Source: Roseburia_C sp031555935
Lineage (GTDB): Bacteria; Bacillota; Clostridia; Lachnospirales; Lachnospiraceae
DNA length: 64,000 nt
Reading direction: 5' to 3'
Assembly (NCBI GenBank): GCA_031555935.1
Contig: JAVBTX010000008.1
Coordinates: 130,797-194,796, forward strand
This document shows positions 15,585 through 24,256 of the stretch, piece by piece. A model generated the notes under the pieces. It was not told where the DNA came from. It worked only from the letters and a program-made list of their open reading frames with translations, and made no database searches. A program made the position numbers and the translations under genes. Numbering within the stretch: the stretch's first letter is position 1; each line of letters begins with the position of its first letter.

Positions 15585-18272
15585 CTATTCGGCATCATCA
15601 CCGTCTTCGTTATTTGGAGGAGTGTCCTCCTCATTATTCGGTGAATCATTGTTTTGCTTATCATTATTTTTCTTATCGTTATTTTTCTTATCGTTATTTT
15701 TCTTGTCGTTGTTTTTCTTGTCATTGTTATTATCAGTGTCTTCGTTATCATCATTTGTCGGCGGTATCACAGGCTCAGCATTGTGAACGTTGCAAAGGCT
15801 ATTTGCGGTGTCATCTGAGAGCAGGTATGGTTCATCAGCCGAGCCAGGCGTTCCACCAACGATATAAACACCAGCCTGACGACATTCACCAGGGCAAAAT
15901 TCATTCGCAAGCATGCCTGAAATAGTACAAAGCGTAACACCAATATGGTGGTCACAGACATCGGTTGGGACAGTGCCAACTGTAAAATATTCGGTTTCAA
16001 TCATGCTGCCTCGTGGATCGCAGTCACATAAACCAGCAACGGCTAATTTGCCGGATTTTTTACAGACCGTGGCAGATGTGATACCTTCCGCAAGTGGAAA
16101 ATCCTTGTATTCAAGACCTTCATGAACACGTTCCATTACAGACTTCCAAATTTTCTTTGGATATAATGTACTGGCGAGTCTGGCATTGTCATCATAGCCG
16201 CCCCATACGACACAAGTATAATAAGGTGTGAATCCGGCAAAGAGAGCATCGCGGTCTTTGGTGGTGGTACCTGTTTTACCAGCAATTGGCATGGTGCCAA
16301 AGTTGGTTGGGGTACCAGTACCGTGCGATACAACATCCTGCATGGCATTGGTTAAAAGCCAAGCGCTGGATTCTTTCAAAACGGTATGTGTCTGTGGTGT
16401 ATTATCAATTAAAACATTACCTTCACTATCCAAAATTTTTGTGTAAAACCGAGGTTTGGTGTAAGTTCCCTGATTTGCAACCGTGGCATAAGCCGCAGTC
16501 AGCTCGACATTGGTAACGCCGTTGGTAATACCGCCTAAGGCCAAGGCCTGATTGTTGTCATCTGGGACCAAGGTGGAAAAACCAAAATTCAACAAATAGT
16601 TGTAACCCAAATCAGTTCCGATATCAGTTAAAGTTTTTACTGTCACAATATTGACGGAGTAAGTGATTGCCTCTCGCAGTGTCGTGAAACCACGGAAGCT
16701 GCCATCGTAATTTCGTAGCGAAGTACCATTTGTGTAGGAGTAAGGGGCATCATCCTGAACCGAAGCTAAGGTCATGCCACCGGCATCTAATGCTGGTGCA
16801 TAAGATGCTAAAATCTTAAAGGTAGAGCCGGGCTGTCTGGTGGTATTGGTAGCACGGTTTAACGTTTTGTTGGCGACCTTCTCTCCACGTCCGCCAACAA
16901 TTGCTTTCACCTCACCGGTAAACTGGTTCATCAGTGTAAGTGAAGCCTGAGGTTGTATGGTAAAGGTAATTCTTTCGCCATTTTCAACAATTTCATCACC
17001 CGCTTCCATGATGTCCAATTTATACTGCTCAATGGCTGCATTGGCATCTTCTTCAGAGGTGAAATCAATATTATAGTCGCTGTTAGAAGCGCGGTAATAG
17101 CTAAGCATCGTTTGCTCACTGTAATTTACGATGGAGTCATCTGCCTTTTGAATGGTAAGACGATAGGAGAAGGAGCATTGCGGCTCACCATTATAGTTCT
17201 CGATGTTATTGACCTCCTCATCACATATTTTCTGTAACGAAGAATCTTGTGTAGAGTGAATCGTCAGACCACCATTGTATAAGCTGTGATAAGCCTGGGT
17301 CTCGGTATATCCCAATTTATCAATTAAGTCCTGAATAATCTGTTCTGTCAATTCATCGACAAAATAGGAATTAATACTTTTGTCATCAACTGCGGCATTC
17401 ACAATCTGAATCCGGTCATAGACGTTATCGGCAAGCACATCTTCATATTGCTGCTTAGTAATATATTCATGTTTTAGCATGTTGTCTAAGACCTTCTTGC
17501 GACGTTGCTTGTTATTATCTGGGTTGGTAATTGGATTGTATTTCGTTGGACTTTGGGTAATTGCGGCAATTACGGTGCATTCCGATAAGGTTAACTCCGC
17601 GGCATGCTTGCCAAAATATCTAAGTGCAGCCGATTCCACACCCAAGGTGTTCTGGCCAAGGTTAATTGTATTTAGGTAATTTTCTAAAATCCAGTCTTTG
17701 GATTCGCGTTTTTCTAATTGTATTGCGAGGTACTGCTCCTGAACTTTTCGTTCAACTTTATCGGCCATATTCTTCTGAGTAACCCAATCGGTGAAGACAT
17801 TGTTTTTTAACAACTGCTGCGTAATCGTACTTGCGCCTTCAGAAAAGCTTCCGGAAGAGATGCCGACAACACCAGCACGGATAATGCCTTGAATATCAAT
17901 GCCGTTATGGTCGTAAAAACGCTCGTCCTCAATCGCAACAAAAGCGTGCTGAAGATCAAGTGGCATTTGACTGATGGATATTTCTAAACGATTAGAGCCG
18001 GCAGCGACAAGCGTGGCCGTTTTTTTTCCGTCTGTATCAAGAACAACAGATAATGAACCGGTAGGTGTTGCATCTATGGTTTCAATATCCGGTGCAGAAT
18101 CAATAATGCCTTTGAAAAGACCGATTCCTGCGCAGGTGCCAACAATTGCTATTGCAAAAAAGCAGATGAGGAGCGTCTTGCAGAAAATTACGGTAAATTT
18201 CTTGCGGACCAAAGTAGCCTTAGAGGTTAACTCTTTTTCTTTGCGAGCGGTCCCTTTCTTTCCATAATTCAT
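15585..18272 (-). CDS. Class A penicillin-binding protein (PBP1A family)
   Basis: Bifunctional wall synthase: polymerises lipid II into glycan strands (GT51) and cross-links them (transpeptidase). The 895-residue protein has a basic cytoplasmic N-terminus, a membrane anchor (about 29-53), the GT51 domain with catalytic Glu115 in AIEDERFYDHNGID, and the transpeptidase with active-site Ser483 in GSTFK, then YSVNIV (SxN) and GKTGTT (KTG). A linker with Cys residues follows, then an Asn/Asp/Lys-rich tail with KKNND repeats. GGAGG precedes the ATG. It is transcribed towards glnN and ends in a shared terminator. The repetitive tail outside the membrane is unusual in composition and may vary between strains. 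Confidence 0.96.
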   Translation of the reverse strand: MNYGKKGTARKEKELTSKATLVRKKFTVIFCKTLLICFFAIAIVGTCAGIGLFKGIIDSAPDIETIDATPTGSLSVVLDTDGKKTATLVAAGSNRLEISISQMPLDLQHAFVAIEDERFYDHNGIDIQGIIRAGVVGISSGSFSEGASTITQQLLKNNVFTDWVTQKNMADKVERKVQEQYLAIQLEKRESKDWILENYLNTINLGQNTLGVESAALRYFGKHAAELTLSECTVIAAITQSPTKYNPITNPDNNKQRRKKVLDNMLKHEYITKQQYEDVLADNVYDRIQIVNAAVDDKSINSYFVDELTEQIIQDLIDKLGYTETQAYHSLYNGGLTIHSTQDSSLQKICDEEVNNIENYNGEPQCSFSYRLTIQKADDSIVNYSEQTMLSYYRASNSDYNIDFTSEEDANAAIEQYKLDIMEAGDEIVENGERITFTIQPQASLTLMNQFTGEVKAIVGGRGEKVANKTLNRATNTTRQPGSTFKILASYAPALDAGGMTLASVQDDAPYSYTNGTSLRNYDGSFRGFTTLREAITYSVNIVTVKTLTDIGTDLGYNYLLNFGFSTLVPDDNNQALALGGITNGVTNVELTAAYATVANQGTYTKPRFYTKILDSEGNVLIDNTPQTHTVLKESSAWLLTNAMQDVVSHGTGTPTNFGTMPIAGKTGTTTKDRDALFAGFTPYYTCVVWGGYDDNARLASTLYPKKIWKSVMERVHEGLEYKDFPLAEGITSATVCKKSGKLAVAGLCDCDPRGSMIETEYFTVGTVPTDVCDHHIGVTLCTISGMLANEFCPGECRQAGVYIVGGTPGSADEPYLLSDDTANSLCNVHNAEPVIPPTNDDNEDTDNNNDKKNNDKKNNDKKNNDKKNNDKQNNDSPNNEEDTPPNNEDGDDAE
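15649..15723 (-). repeat. 15-bp tandem repeat encoding KKNND
   Basis: Five consecutive 15-bp units (15649-15663, -15678, -15693, -15708, -15723) near the 3' end of the penicillin-binding protein gene encode repeated KKNND/KQNND pentapeptides. Two of the units are identical. Because the unit is a multiple of three, gain or loss keeps the frame. Confidence 0.9.
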
Positions 18273-18304
18273 GATGTGCCTCCTTATTGAATTATTATTT
18301 TCTC

Positions 18305-18333
18305 ATTATACCAAAAACATACCACATAATAAA
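18305..18333 (-). promoter_or_regulatory. Putative promoter of the PBP gene
   Basis: On the minus strand TTTATT (complement 18328-18333), 17 bp, TATAAT (complement 18305-18310), with an extended -10 TGG just before it. Located about 35 bp upstream of the start codon. Confidence 0.6.
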
Positions 18334-18428
18334 GGAAAATATGGTACACTAAACAATAACGGAAAAAAATGAAAGATGTTTGTAGGAACTATTAAGATTA
18401 CTTTAATTGAGAAAAATAAGGGATTTTT

Positions 18429-19175
18429 ATGGAAATGATTAAATACAAAACAGTTTATGAGGGTGGTCAGGGCGAGATAGAGGAAAAGAAATCACGCTTT
18501 ATTGCAACCATTCGGCCAGTTGAAACCGAGGCAGAGGCAACGAGCTTTATTCAGGAAATGAAAAAGAAGTATTGGGACGCACGTCATAATTGCAGCGCCT
18601 ACGTTGTAGGCGCTGACTACGTAGTAGGCAGTGTCTACAATACAGACACGGACCACGTAGTAGGCAGTATCTATAATACAGGCGCTGACCATATAATAGG
18701 TAAGAACCAGGAGATAACGAGGTGTTCAGATGATGGGGAACCCTCTGGGACAGCAGGCCGACCGATGTTAGATGTCCTGCAAAAAGAAGGGATTCATAAT
18801 GTGGCAGTAGTGGTAACGCGTTATTTTGGCGGTACTTTATTAGGCACCGGCGGACTAGTCAGGGCATATCAGAAAAGTGTTCAGGCGGGATTGGCGGCTT
18901 GTGTTATCATTGAGAAACAAAGTGGCGAAATACTGAAAATCAACACGGACTATAATGGAATGGGCAAAATCCAATACATGTTAGGGAATGAACAAATCGA
19001 GGTTATGGACATTCAGTATGCGGATGCAGTCGAAATGACAGCCGTGATTCCAGCCGGTAGACAAGCGCAGATAGCAGAAAAGATTACCGATATAACGAAT
19101 GGGCAAGCTGAACTTCGATGGGAAGAAAAGGTCGAATTTGCGATTATACAAAAGAAAATCTTAATTTTCTCTTGA
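18429..19175 (+). CDS. YigZ/IMPACT family protein with inserted repeats
   Basis: Member of the YigZ/IMPACT (UPF0029) family, two-domain proteins of unclear biochemical role, linked in some bacteria to translation or peptidase functions. The N-terminal core KSRFIATIRPVETEAEA, DARHNCSAYVV, then CSDDGEPSGTAGRPML and VVVTRYFGGTLLGTGGLVRAY are the family signature. In relatives AYV-G is followed almost at once by the SDDGEPSGTAG loop. Here about 30 extra residues (59-90) are inserted, made of two 12-residue repeats VVGSxYNTxxDH. The rest of the protein is normal. A weak AAGGG precedes the ATG. The insertion is at a surface loop position and keeps the frame. Confidence 0.9.
   Translation: MEMIKYKTVYEGGQGEIEEKKSRFIATIRPVETEAEATSFIQEMKKKYWDARHNCSAYVVGADYVVGSVYNTDTDHVVGSIYNTGADHIIGKNQEITRCSDDGEPSGTAGRPMLDVLQKEGIHNVAVVVTRYFGGTLLGTGGLVRAYQKSVQAGLAACVIIEKQSGEILKINTDYNGMGKIQYMLGNEQIEVMDIQYADAVEMTAVIPAGRQAQIAEKITDITNGQAELRWEEKVEFAIIQKKILIFS
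18603..18692 (+). repeat. 36-bp in-frame tandem repeat inside yigZ
   Basis: Two 36-bp units (18621-18656 and 18657-18692), both starting GTAGTAGGCAGT, follow a partial 18-bp unit (18603-18620, GTTGTAGGCG...). They encode the repeat VVGSxYNTxxDH. The next codons (IIG) look like the start of another degenerate unit. Confidence 0.88.
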
Positions 19176-19210
19176 AAATTAAAGTTTTCTCATGAATTGT
19201 AAAAAAACAC

Positions 19211-19239
19211 TTGACTTTATATGGACGAGTGTGTAAAAT
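19211..19239 (+). promoter_or_regulatory. Promoter of tRNA-Gln
   Basis: TTGACT (19211-19216), 17-bp spacer, TAAAAT (19234-19239), ending 20 bp before the tRNA. Close to consensus, as usual for stable RNA genes. Confidence 0.8.
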
Positions 19240-19259
19240 ATCATTTGTTGACAGTTTAT

Positions 19260-19331
19260 TGGCCCATCGCCAAACGGTAAGGCAACGGACTCTGACTCCG
19301 TCATCTCAAGGTTCGAATCCTTGTGGGCCAG
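19260..19331 (+). tRNA. tRNA-Gln (anticodon CTG)
   Basis: The 7-bp acceptor stem TGGCCCA/TGGGCCA, the anticodon arm ACGGA-CTCTGAC-TCCGT with anticodon CTG, and the T arm with GGTTCGAATCC are all present. Discriminator base is G and no CCA is encoded. It reads CAG codons. It has its own promoter and terminator and stands as a single gene. Confidence 0.95.
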
Positions 19332-19339
19332 CTACTAAG

Positions 19340-19368
19340 AAAGTACCGCATTTGTGGTACTTTTTTTT
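19340..19368 (+). terminator. Terminator after tRNA-Gln
   Basis: AAAGTACC (19340-19347) pairs with GGTACTTT (19356-19363) and runs into eight T. Textbook intrinsic terminator. Confidence 0.92.
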
Positions 19369-19446
19369 AGATAGAAAATGCCCTATCTAAAAAAGCACTC
19401 CGTGCAGGATACGCACTGGCACGAATGGAATTATGGGAGGTTTGTA

Positions 19447-20160
19447 ATGTACAGCATTGATTTGCGCGTGAGATACAGTGAAGTAGATTGGAAGCAGGAT
19501 ATGAAATTCACATCATTGCTGAACTATTTTCAGGATTGTTGTACGTTTCAGTCCGAGGATTTGGGGGTCGGTATTGAGTTTTTTGGAGCAGAGCAGGCAG
19601 CTTGGGTACTGTTATCCTGGCATGTTGTTGTCGAGCGAACCCCGAAGATGGGGGAGACAATTCGCATCTGTACATGGCCATATGATTTTGGTGGCTTTTA
19701 TGGTTACCGAAATTTTACGATGGAAGACAAGGATGGAACAGTGATTGCATATGCCAACTCGATGTGGGTGTTTATGGATATGGCAACAGGTCGTCCTAAA
19801 AAGATAATGCCGGAGTTCGTGGAGAAGTATCAGCTCGGAGAAAAATATCCAATGGAGCCGATGCCGCGTAAAATGAAACGACCAGAGGATGCCAAGCAGA
19901 TGGAGGCATTTGTGGTGCATCGTTCACAGATAGATACAAACCATCATGTAAATAATGAGAAGTATATTGAAATGGCGCAGGAGTATTTGCCACACGACTT
20001 TACGATTCGGCAGATGCGTGCTGAGTATCGAAAGTCAGCAGTGCTTGGGGATAACATTTGCCCATATGTAAAAAAAGAAGGTCAGATTGTAACGGTTGTG
20101 TTGGCAGATGAAGAAGATAAACCATTTGCTATAGTAGAATTTAATGGAGATAAAGTATGA
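19447..20160 (+). CDS. Acyl-ACP thioesterase
   Basis: Double hot-dog fold enzyme of the acyl-ACP thioesterase family, which frees fatty acids from acyl carrier protein in the cytoplasm. The N-terminal hot-dog begins YSIDLRVRYSEVD and continues LLNYFQDCCTFQSEDLG; the second carries SQIDTNHHVNNEKYI, holding the Asn-His catalytic pair typical of the family. A GGGAGG site stands before the ATG at 19447, giving 237 residues; an in-frame start at 19378 would lie just after the tRNA terminator without a ribosome site. The stop overlaps the next gene by 4 bp. The chain length released cannot be predicted. Confidence 0.88.
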   Translation: MYSIDLRVRYSEVDWKQDMKFTSLLNYFQDCCTFQSEDLGVGIEFFGAEQAAWVLLSWHVVVERTPKMGETIRICTWPYDFGGFYGYRNFTMEDKDGTVIAYANSMWVFMDMATGRPKKIMPEFVEKYQLGEKYPMEPMPRKMKRPEDAKQMEAFVVHRSQIDTNHHVNNEKYIEMAQEYLPHDFTIRQMRAEYRKSAVLGDNICPYVKKEGQIVTVVLADEEDKPFAIVEFNGDKV

Positions 20161-20996
20161 TTAATCTAGGAGGCTGGCAAGAGCTTATCGTTGTAAAACA
20201 AGTAGAATTTGGGATTTATCTGGCAGAACAGATGGAAGATGAGACAAGAGTGTTGCTTCCAGCAAAACAAGTTCCGGCAGGGACTGAAGTAGGTTCAAAG
20301 CTGCGTGTATTTTTATATAAAGATTCGAAGGACCGCTTGATATCAACTTTGACGGAACCGAAGCTGACAATTGGTCAGACTGCGGTGCTGCGCGTGTTAG
20401 AGATTGGCAAGATTGGTGCATTTTTGGAATGGGGTCTGGAAAAAGACTTGTTTCTTCCATATAAAGAGATGACCAATCGGGTCTCAAGTGGTGATGAGGT
20501 ACTAGTGACCTTATATATTGATAAAAGCCACCGCTTATGTGCCAGCATGAAGGGCTTATATGACTTGCTTTATAAGAACTCGCCATACCAGGCTGGTGAT
20601 ACCGTAGCGGGACGTGTCTATGAATTTAGTGACAACTTTGGAACCTTTGTTGCTGTTGATGATAAATATTCGGCAATGATACCAAAGCACGAAGATGGTA
20701 GTCATCTGCGTATTGGTGATGTGATTCAGGCAAAGGTAACGAACGTCAAAGAGGATGGAAAATTAGATATTACACTGCGGGAAAAGGCACACCTTCAGAT
20801 GGATGATGATGCTGAGAAAATTATGCAGGTCATTGAAGAATACGCGGGCGTCCTGCCATTTAGTGAAAAGGCTTCACCAGAGGTAATCAAGCGCGAAACG
20901 GGACTGAGTAAAGCAGCTTTTAAACGAGCGATTGGGCGGCTCTACAAAGAACATCGGATTGAATTAACCGAGAATAGTATAAGGAAAACAAATTAG
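20157..20996 (+). CDS. cvfB: CvfB-like S1 RNA-binding protein
   Basis: Resembles CvfB/YitL, cytoplasmic proteins with several S1-type OB folds and a C-terminal winged helix, which bind RNA and affect virulence gene expression in Staphylococcus. Three OB-fold units can be seen: residues about 1-60, 63-130 (VLRVLEIGKIGAFLEWGLEKDLFLP) and 135-215 (GRVYEFSDNFGTFVAVDDKYSAMIP), followed by a winged-helix tail with ETGLSKAAFKRAIGRLYKE. 279 residues, normal length. Translationally coupled to the thioesterase gene through an ATGA overlap. The RNA targets are unknown. Confidence 0.88.
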   Translation: MINLGGWQELIVVKQVEFGIYLAEQMEDETRVLLPAKQVPAGTEVGSKLRVFLYKDSKDRLISTLTEPKLTIGQTAVLRVLEIGKIGAFLEWGLEKDLFLPYKEMTNRVSSGDEVLVTLYIDKSHRLCASMKGLYDLLYKNSPYQAGDTVAGRVYEFSDNFGTFVAVDDKYSAMIPKHEDGSHLRIGDVIQAKVTNVKEDGKLDITLREKAHLQMDDDAEKIMQVIEEYAGVLPFSEKASPEVIKRETGLSKAAFKRAIGRLYKEHRIELTENSIRKTN

Positions 20997-21023
20997 CAGA
21001 ATAGAAGAAAGAAGGAATTGAAC

Positions 21024-21398
21024 ATGAAAAAAGTAATTGCAACCGAAAAAGCACCAGCAGCAATCGGACCATATTCACAGGCAATTGAAGTAAACGGAAT
21101 GGTTTATACATCAGGGATTATTCCGGTAGTACCTGAGACCGGTGAGATTCCAGAAGGCTCTGTAGCACAGGCAAAGCAGGCACTGACCAATCTTTCCAAT
21201 TTATTAGAAGCAGCAGGAACCGGAATGAATCAAATCATTAAGACTACGGTATTTATCAAAGAGATGAATGATTTTGCAGCGATTAACGAGGTCTATCAGA
21301 CGTTCTTTACCGGCGAGTTTCCAGCGCGAAGCTGTGTTGAAGTTGCCAGACTGCCAAAGGATGTCATGCTTGAAATAGAAGCAATTGCGTTAAAATAA
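21024..21398 (+). CDS. ridA: RidA family enamine/imine deaminase
   Basis: Hydrolyses reactive 2-aminoacrylate and related imines from PLP enzymes, protecting those enzymes; trimeric and cytoplasmic. The 124-residue protein shows the family blocks APAAIGPYSQAIEVNGMVYTSG and, near the end, GEFPARSCVEVARLPKDVMLEIEAIA, which holds the catalytic Arg (SRSxVEVA type, here ARSCVEVA). The ATG at 21024 has GAAGGA upstream. A TTG in frame six bases earlier is not needed. The gene is followed by a strong terminator, ending the thioesterase-cvfB-ridA unit. Confidence 0.96.
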   Translation: MKKVIATEKAPAAIGPYSQAIEVNGMVYTSGIIPVVPETGEIPEGSVAQAKQALTNLSNLLEAAGTGMNQIIKTTVFIKEMNDFAAINEVYQTFFTGEFPARSCVEVARLPKDVMLEIEAIALK

Positions 21399-21416
21399 AA
21401 TTGAGTAAAACAAAAA

Positions 21417-21461
21417 GAGTTGCCGCACATTCCCTAAGAATATGTGCGACAACTTTTTTTT
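21417..21461 (+). terminator. Terminator after ridA
   Basis: AGTTGCCGCACAT pairs with ATGTGCGACAACT (one mismatch) around an 11-nt loop, then eight T. It also separates ridA from the convergent yjfB-like gene. Confidence 0.9.
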
Positions 21462-21481
21462 GGTAGATTGAGTCTAATTCA

Positions 21482-21676
21482 TTATACCGACATATCAAAA
21501 TTGCCGCCAACAGCAGGATTGACTGAATTCTCCATCATCTTAATCATCTGAGAGCTCATCTCATCCGTTGCATCAAGCTGATTGCCCAGCATGACCATTC
21601 CAACTGCCTGCTCCGTCGGGCTGGTGGCACCAGATAATGAACTTAGTGCCAAGCTGTTTAATGCTCCAATTTCCAT
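21482..21676 (-). CDS. YjfB-like putative motility protein
   Basis: A 64-residue protein MEIGALNSLALSSLSGATSP... ending in NPAVGGNFDMSV. Length, hydrophilic Ser/Met-rich make-up and the repeated helix pattern match the YjfB family of putative motility proteins found beside or outside flagellar loci in Firmicutes. Starts at complement 21676 after a GGTGAGG-like site; an ATG seven codons upstream (21697) is possible. A promoter-like TTGCTT-17-CATAAT lies upstream on the minus strand. No flagellar genes are nearby. Function is not established; the family call is from memory of the pattern and moderately sure. Confidence 0.7.
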   Translation of the reverse strand: MEIGALNSLALSSLSGATSPTEQAVGMVMLGNQLDATDEMSSQMIKMMENSVNPAVGGNFDMSV

Positions 21677-21817
21677 TTTGGCCTCACCGCCTTTCATTTC
21701 TACATTTATTATGACATGGAAAATGAAAAAAAGCAAAGAAATAATTACAAACGAGGTCATAAAATTATCGAAACATGTTATAATAAACGTTATGATTTAT
21801 ATTTGGAGGAAAATACG

Positions 21818-22738
21818 ATGTTATATGATGTAGTAATAGTGGGTAGTGGTCCGGCAGGATTAAGTGCGGCAATTTATGGTCAGCGGGCCAGACTGAAAAC
21901 GCTGGTGTTGGAAAAACAGCCAATGAGCGGGGGGCAGATACTCAATACCTATGAAGTTGATAATTACCCTGGTTTACCTGGCATCGGTGGATTTGAAATG
22001 GGGCAGAAATTTAGAGAACATGCGGACAAGCTGGGTGCAGAATTTAAAACTGCATCAGTTGAAAAATTAGTGACTGAGAATGGTATTCATAAAATCCATA
22101 CGAGCGACGGAATCATTGAGAGTCGGACGGTAATTCTGGCGACAGGTGCACAGTATCGTAATCTGTCGGTGCCGGGCGAGGAAGAATTGCGGGGAATGGG
22201 CGTATCATATTGTGCGACCTGTGATGGTGCATTTTTTAAAAACCGGGTAACAGCAGTGGTTGGCGGCGGTGATGTGGCTCTTGAGGATGCATTGTTTTTA
22301 GCACGCGGATGTGAAAAGGTATATTTGATTCATCGACGTGACGAATTTCGCGGGGCCAAGGTTTTACAGGAAAGAGTGAAAGCGGCCGAGAATATTGAAC
22401 TGGTCATGGACTCAGTCGTGGAGCAGATTGTTGGCGAAGAGCAGGTTGAAGCAGTGCAGATTTATAATAAAAAAACCGAACAGCATACCACGCTAGACGT
22501 CTCAGGTGTGTTTATTGCGGTTGGAATTACCCCAAATACAGATTGGGCGGAGGGAATTGTTGACCAGGATGCAAATGGATATTTAATTGCCAGTGAGGAT
22601 TGTATCACAAATGTGCCAGGAATATTCGCTGCTGGTGATGCCAGAACAAAGCCGCTGCGTCAGGTAATTACGGCTGCTGCCGACGGTGCAAATGCGATAA
22701 CTTCCGTGGAAACTTATCTAAATGTATCATCTATATAA
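21818..22738 (+). CDS. trxB: Thioredoxin reductase
   Basis: NADPH-dependent flavoenzyme that reduces thioredoxin. FAD site GSGPAG (9-14), redox cysteines Cys132 and Cys135 in YCATCDGAFF, NADPH site VVGGGDVALEDALFLA with HRRDEFRG, and the C-terminal FAD segment GIFAAGDARTKPLRQV. 306 residues. The start at 21818 has TTGGAGGA upstream. A TATAAT (21779-21784) lies about 30 bp before the start, with no good -35. No thioredoxin gene is adjacent. The central CATC site is the normal low-molecular-weight TrxB arrangement, so this is not a ferredoxin/NADP reductase-like relative. Confidence 0.96.
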   Translation: MLYDVVIVGSGPAGLSAAIYGQRARLKTLVLEKQPMSGGQILNTYEVDNYPGLPGIGGFEMGQKFREHADKLGAEFKTASVEKLVTENGIHKIHTSDGIIESRTVILATGAQYRNLSVPGEEELRGMGVSYCATCDGAFFKNRVTAVVGGGDVALEDALFLARGCEKVYLIHRRDEFRGAKVLQERVKAAENIELVMDSVVEQIVGEEQVEAVQIYNKKTEQHTTLDVSGVFIAVGITPNTDWAEGIVDQDANGYLIASEDCITNVPGIFAAGDARTKPLRQVITAAADGANAITSVETYLNVSSI

Positions 22739-22780
22739 AAACATCGCAAAAAATTGGTAAAATGTGGTACTATTTAGGGG

Positions 22781-22809
22781 TTGACATGCCAATGTAGCTG
22801 CGATATAAT
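22781..22809 (+). promoter_or_regulatory. Consensus sigma-A promoter of the NlpC/P60 gene
   Basis: TTGACA (22781-22786), exactly 17 bp, TATAAT (22804-22809). Both hexamers match the consensus perfectly. Start codon lies about 50 bp downstream. Confidence 0.92.
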
Positions 22810-22860
22810 TAGCCATGTAACAATTTCGTAACAAATGAAAAGACATAAATGGAGGTATTT

Positions 22861-24042
22861 ATGTACAAGTGGGGGTTGAAGGCAACAGCATGCAGCATTG
22901 TGAGTGCGGTTGTAATTACAGGAACAACAATAGTGCCATATGCATCACCATTAGCAGGCGTTTCAGAAATAGTATCAATTGAACATGAATCGACATTAGT
23001 ATCAGGTGTTTCGCGTTGTTTTTCTAATTATATAACACAAGGAGAGCCAGCGAAATCGAAATCAAATGATACTCCGGTTGTACAGCAGTCTGAAGGGGAA
23101 GAGACAAACAAGAAACCGGTAAGTGAATATGATAATATAGCAATTGCACAAGTAGATAATTATGTAAATATAAGAAGTGAAGCAGATATTGAAAGTGAAG
23201 TTTTAGGAAAGCTTTATAACAACTCAGCGGCAGAGGTTCATGAGACCGTCGGAGATTGGTATAAGATAACCTCAGGCTCCGTAACTGGCTACGTAAAAAG
23301 TGAATACGTTGTCTGCGGCGACGAAGAACTGGCAAGAAATGTCAGCCGGCGAGTTGCTACCGTACATACAGAGACATTATTTGTTAGAACTGAAGCTACC
23401 ACAGAATGTAACGTGCTTGGAATGGTAGCGAACATGGATGAGTTAACCGTAACCGATGAGTCGATTGAAGGCTGGGTAAAAGTTTCAATTGAAGAAGGTG
23501 AAGGTTATGTATCAATGGATTATGTTACACTATCCACTGAATATGTACAGGCTGAATCCAAAGCAGAAGAAGAAGCAAGACTTGCAAAAGAAGAAGCTGA
23601 AAGAGAAGCAGCAAGAAAAGCAGCAGAGAAGGCAGCATCAAAATCTTCCTCTGGCGGCAGCTCTTCAGGAAGTAATAGAAGTTACAATGCACCAGCAGGT
23701 GCTGATGGTGGTTCAGTTGCAGGCTATGCAAGTCAGTTTATTGGTAACCCATATGTATATGGCGGCTCAAGTTTAACCAATGGAACCGATTGCTCGGGAT
23801 TCGTAATGGCTGTATATCAGGCATTTGGTGTATCCCTTCCTCATTCCTCAGGTGGTATGAGAAGTGTTGGTTATGAAGTGGGACAAGATCAGATGCAGGC
23901 AGGCGATATTGTATGCTATAGTGGTCATGTTGGAATCTATGTTGGCGGAGGTACACTTGTACATGCAAGTACACCGGAAACTGGCATTAAATACTCAAAC
24001 GTAGGTTATAAGACAATCTTGTCTGTAAGAAGAATTTTCTAA
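22861..24042 (+). CDS. Secreted SH3-domain NlpC/P60 wall hydrolase
   Basis: Exported cysteine peptidase that cuts peptide stems of peptidoglycan. Order of parts: signal peptide (about 1-32), a low-complexity stretch, two bacterial SH3 domains (about 98-150, with NVNIRSEADIESEVLGKL-type start, and about 165-220, LFVRTEATTECNVLGMV), a charged Glu/Ala/Lys coiled-coil linker, a Ser/Gly hinge, and the C-terminal NlpC/P60 domain with catalytic Cys311 (TDCSGFV), His356 (GHVGIYV) and His368 (LVHAS). 393 residues with the ATG at 22861 after GGAGG; an ATG 12 bp upstream overlaps that site. Driven by a perfect consensus promoter and closed by a strong terminator, so probably abundant. Confidence 0.93.
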   Translation: MYKWGLKATACSIVSAVVITGTTIVPYASPLAGVSEIVSIEHESTLVSGVSRCFSNYITQGEPAKSKSNDTPVVQQSEGEETNKKPVSEYDNIAIAQVDNYVNIRSEADIESEVLGKLYNNSAAEVHETVGDWYKITSGSVTGYVKSEYVVCGDEELARNVSRRVATVHTETLFVRTEATTECNVLGMVANMDELTVTDESIEGWVKVSIEEGEGYVSMDYVTLSTEYVQAESKAEEEARLAKEEAEREAARKAAEKAASKSSSGGSSSGSNRSYNAPAGADGGSVAGYASQFIGNPYVYGGSSLTNGTDCSGFVMAVYQAFGVSLPHSSGGMRSVGYEVGQDQMQAGDIVCYSGHVGIYVGGGTLVHASTPETGIKYSNVGYKTILSVRRIF

Positions 24043-24060
24043 ACGAAATACATAAACAAA

Positions 24061-24089
24061 AAAGAATCTCATATGTGAGATTCTTTTTT
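24061..24089 (+). terminator. Terminator after the NlpC/P60 gene
   Basis: AAAGAATCTCA (24061-24071) and TGAGATTCTTT (24076-24086) form an 11-bp stem with a 4-nt loop, then more T. Symmetrical A and T runs would also make it work on the minus strand. Confidence 0.93.
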
Positions 24090-24256
24090 ATTTTGACATT
24101 ATTTTGCATCTTAATTCATGATTCTGACAAATGCAATTTTTCATCCAATTTAAATTCATCAGCATATTACAAAGAGGAGTCGAAAATTAGCAAAGTGCAC
24201 AAAATGTAAAAAAATGTCGAAAAACGAAGCATAAAATCAGAAAATGGATAAAAAAG

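Noticed and set aside
15585..15786. Repetitive plus-strand frames rich in Leu/Phe/Ser near 15.6-15.8 kb
   Set aside because: They are the complement of the KKNND coding repeat of the penicillin-binding protein.
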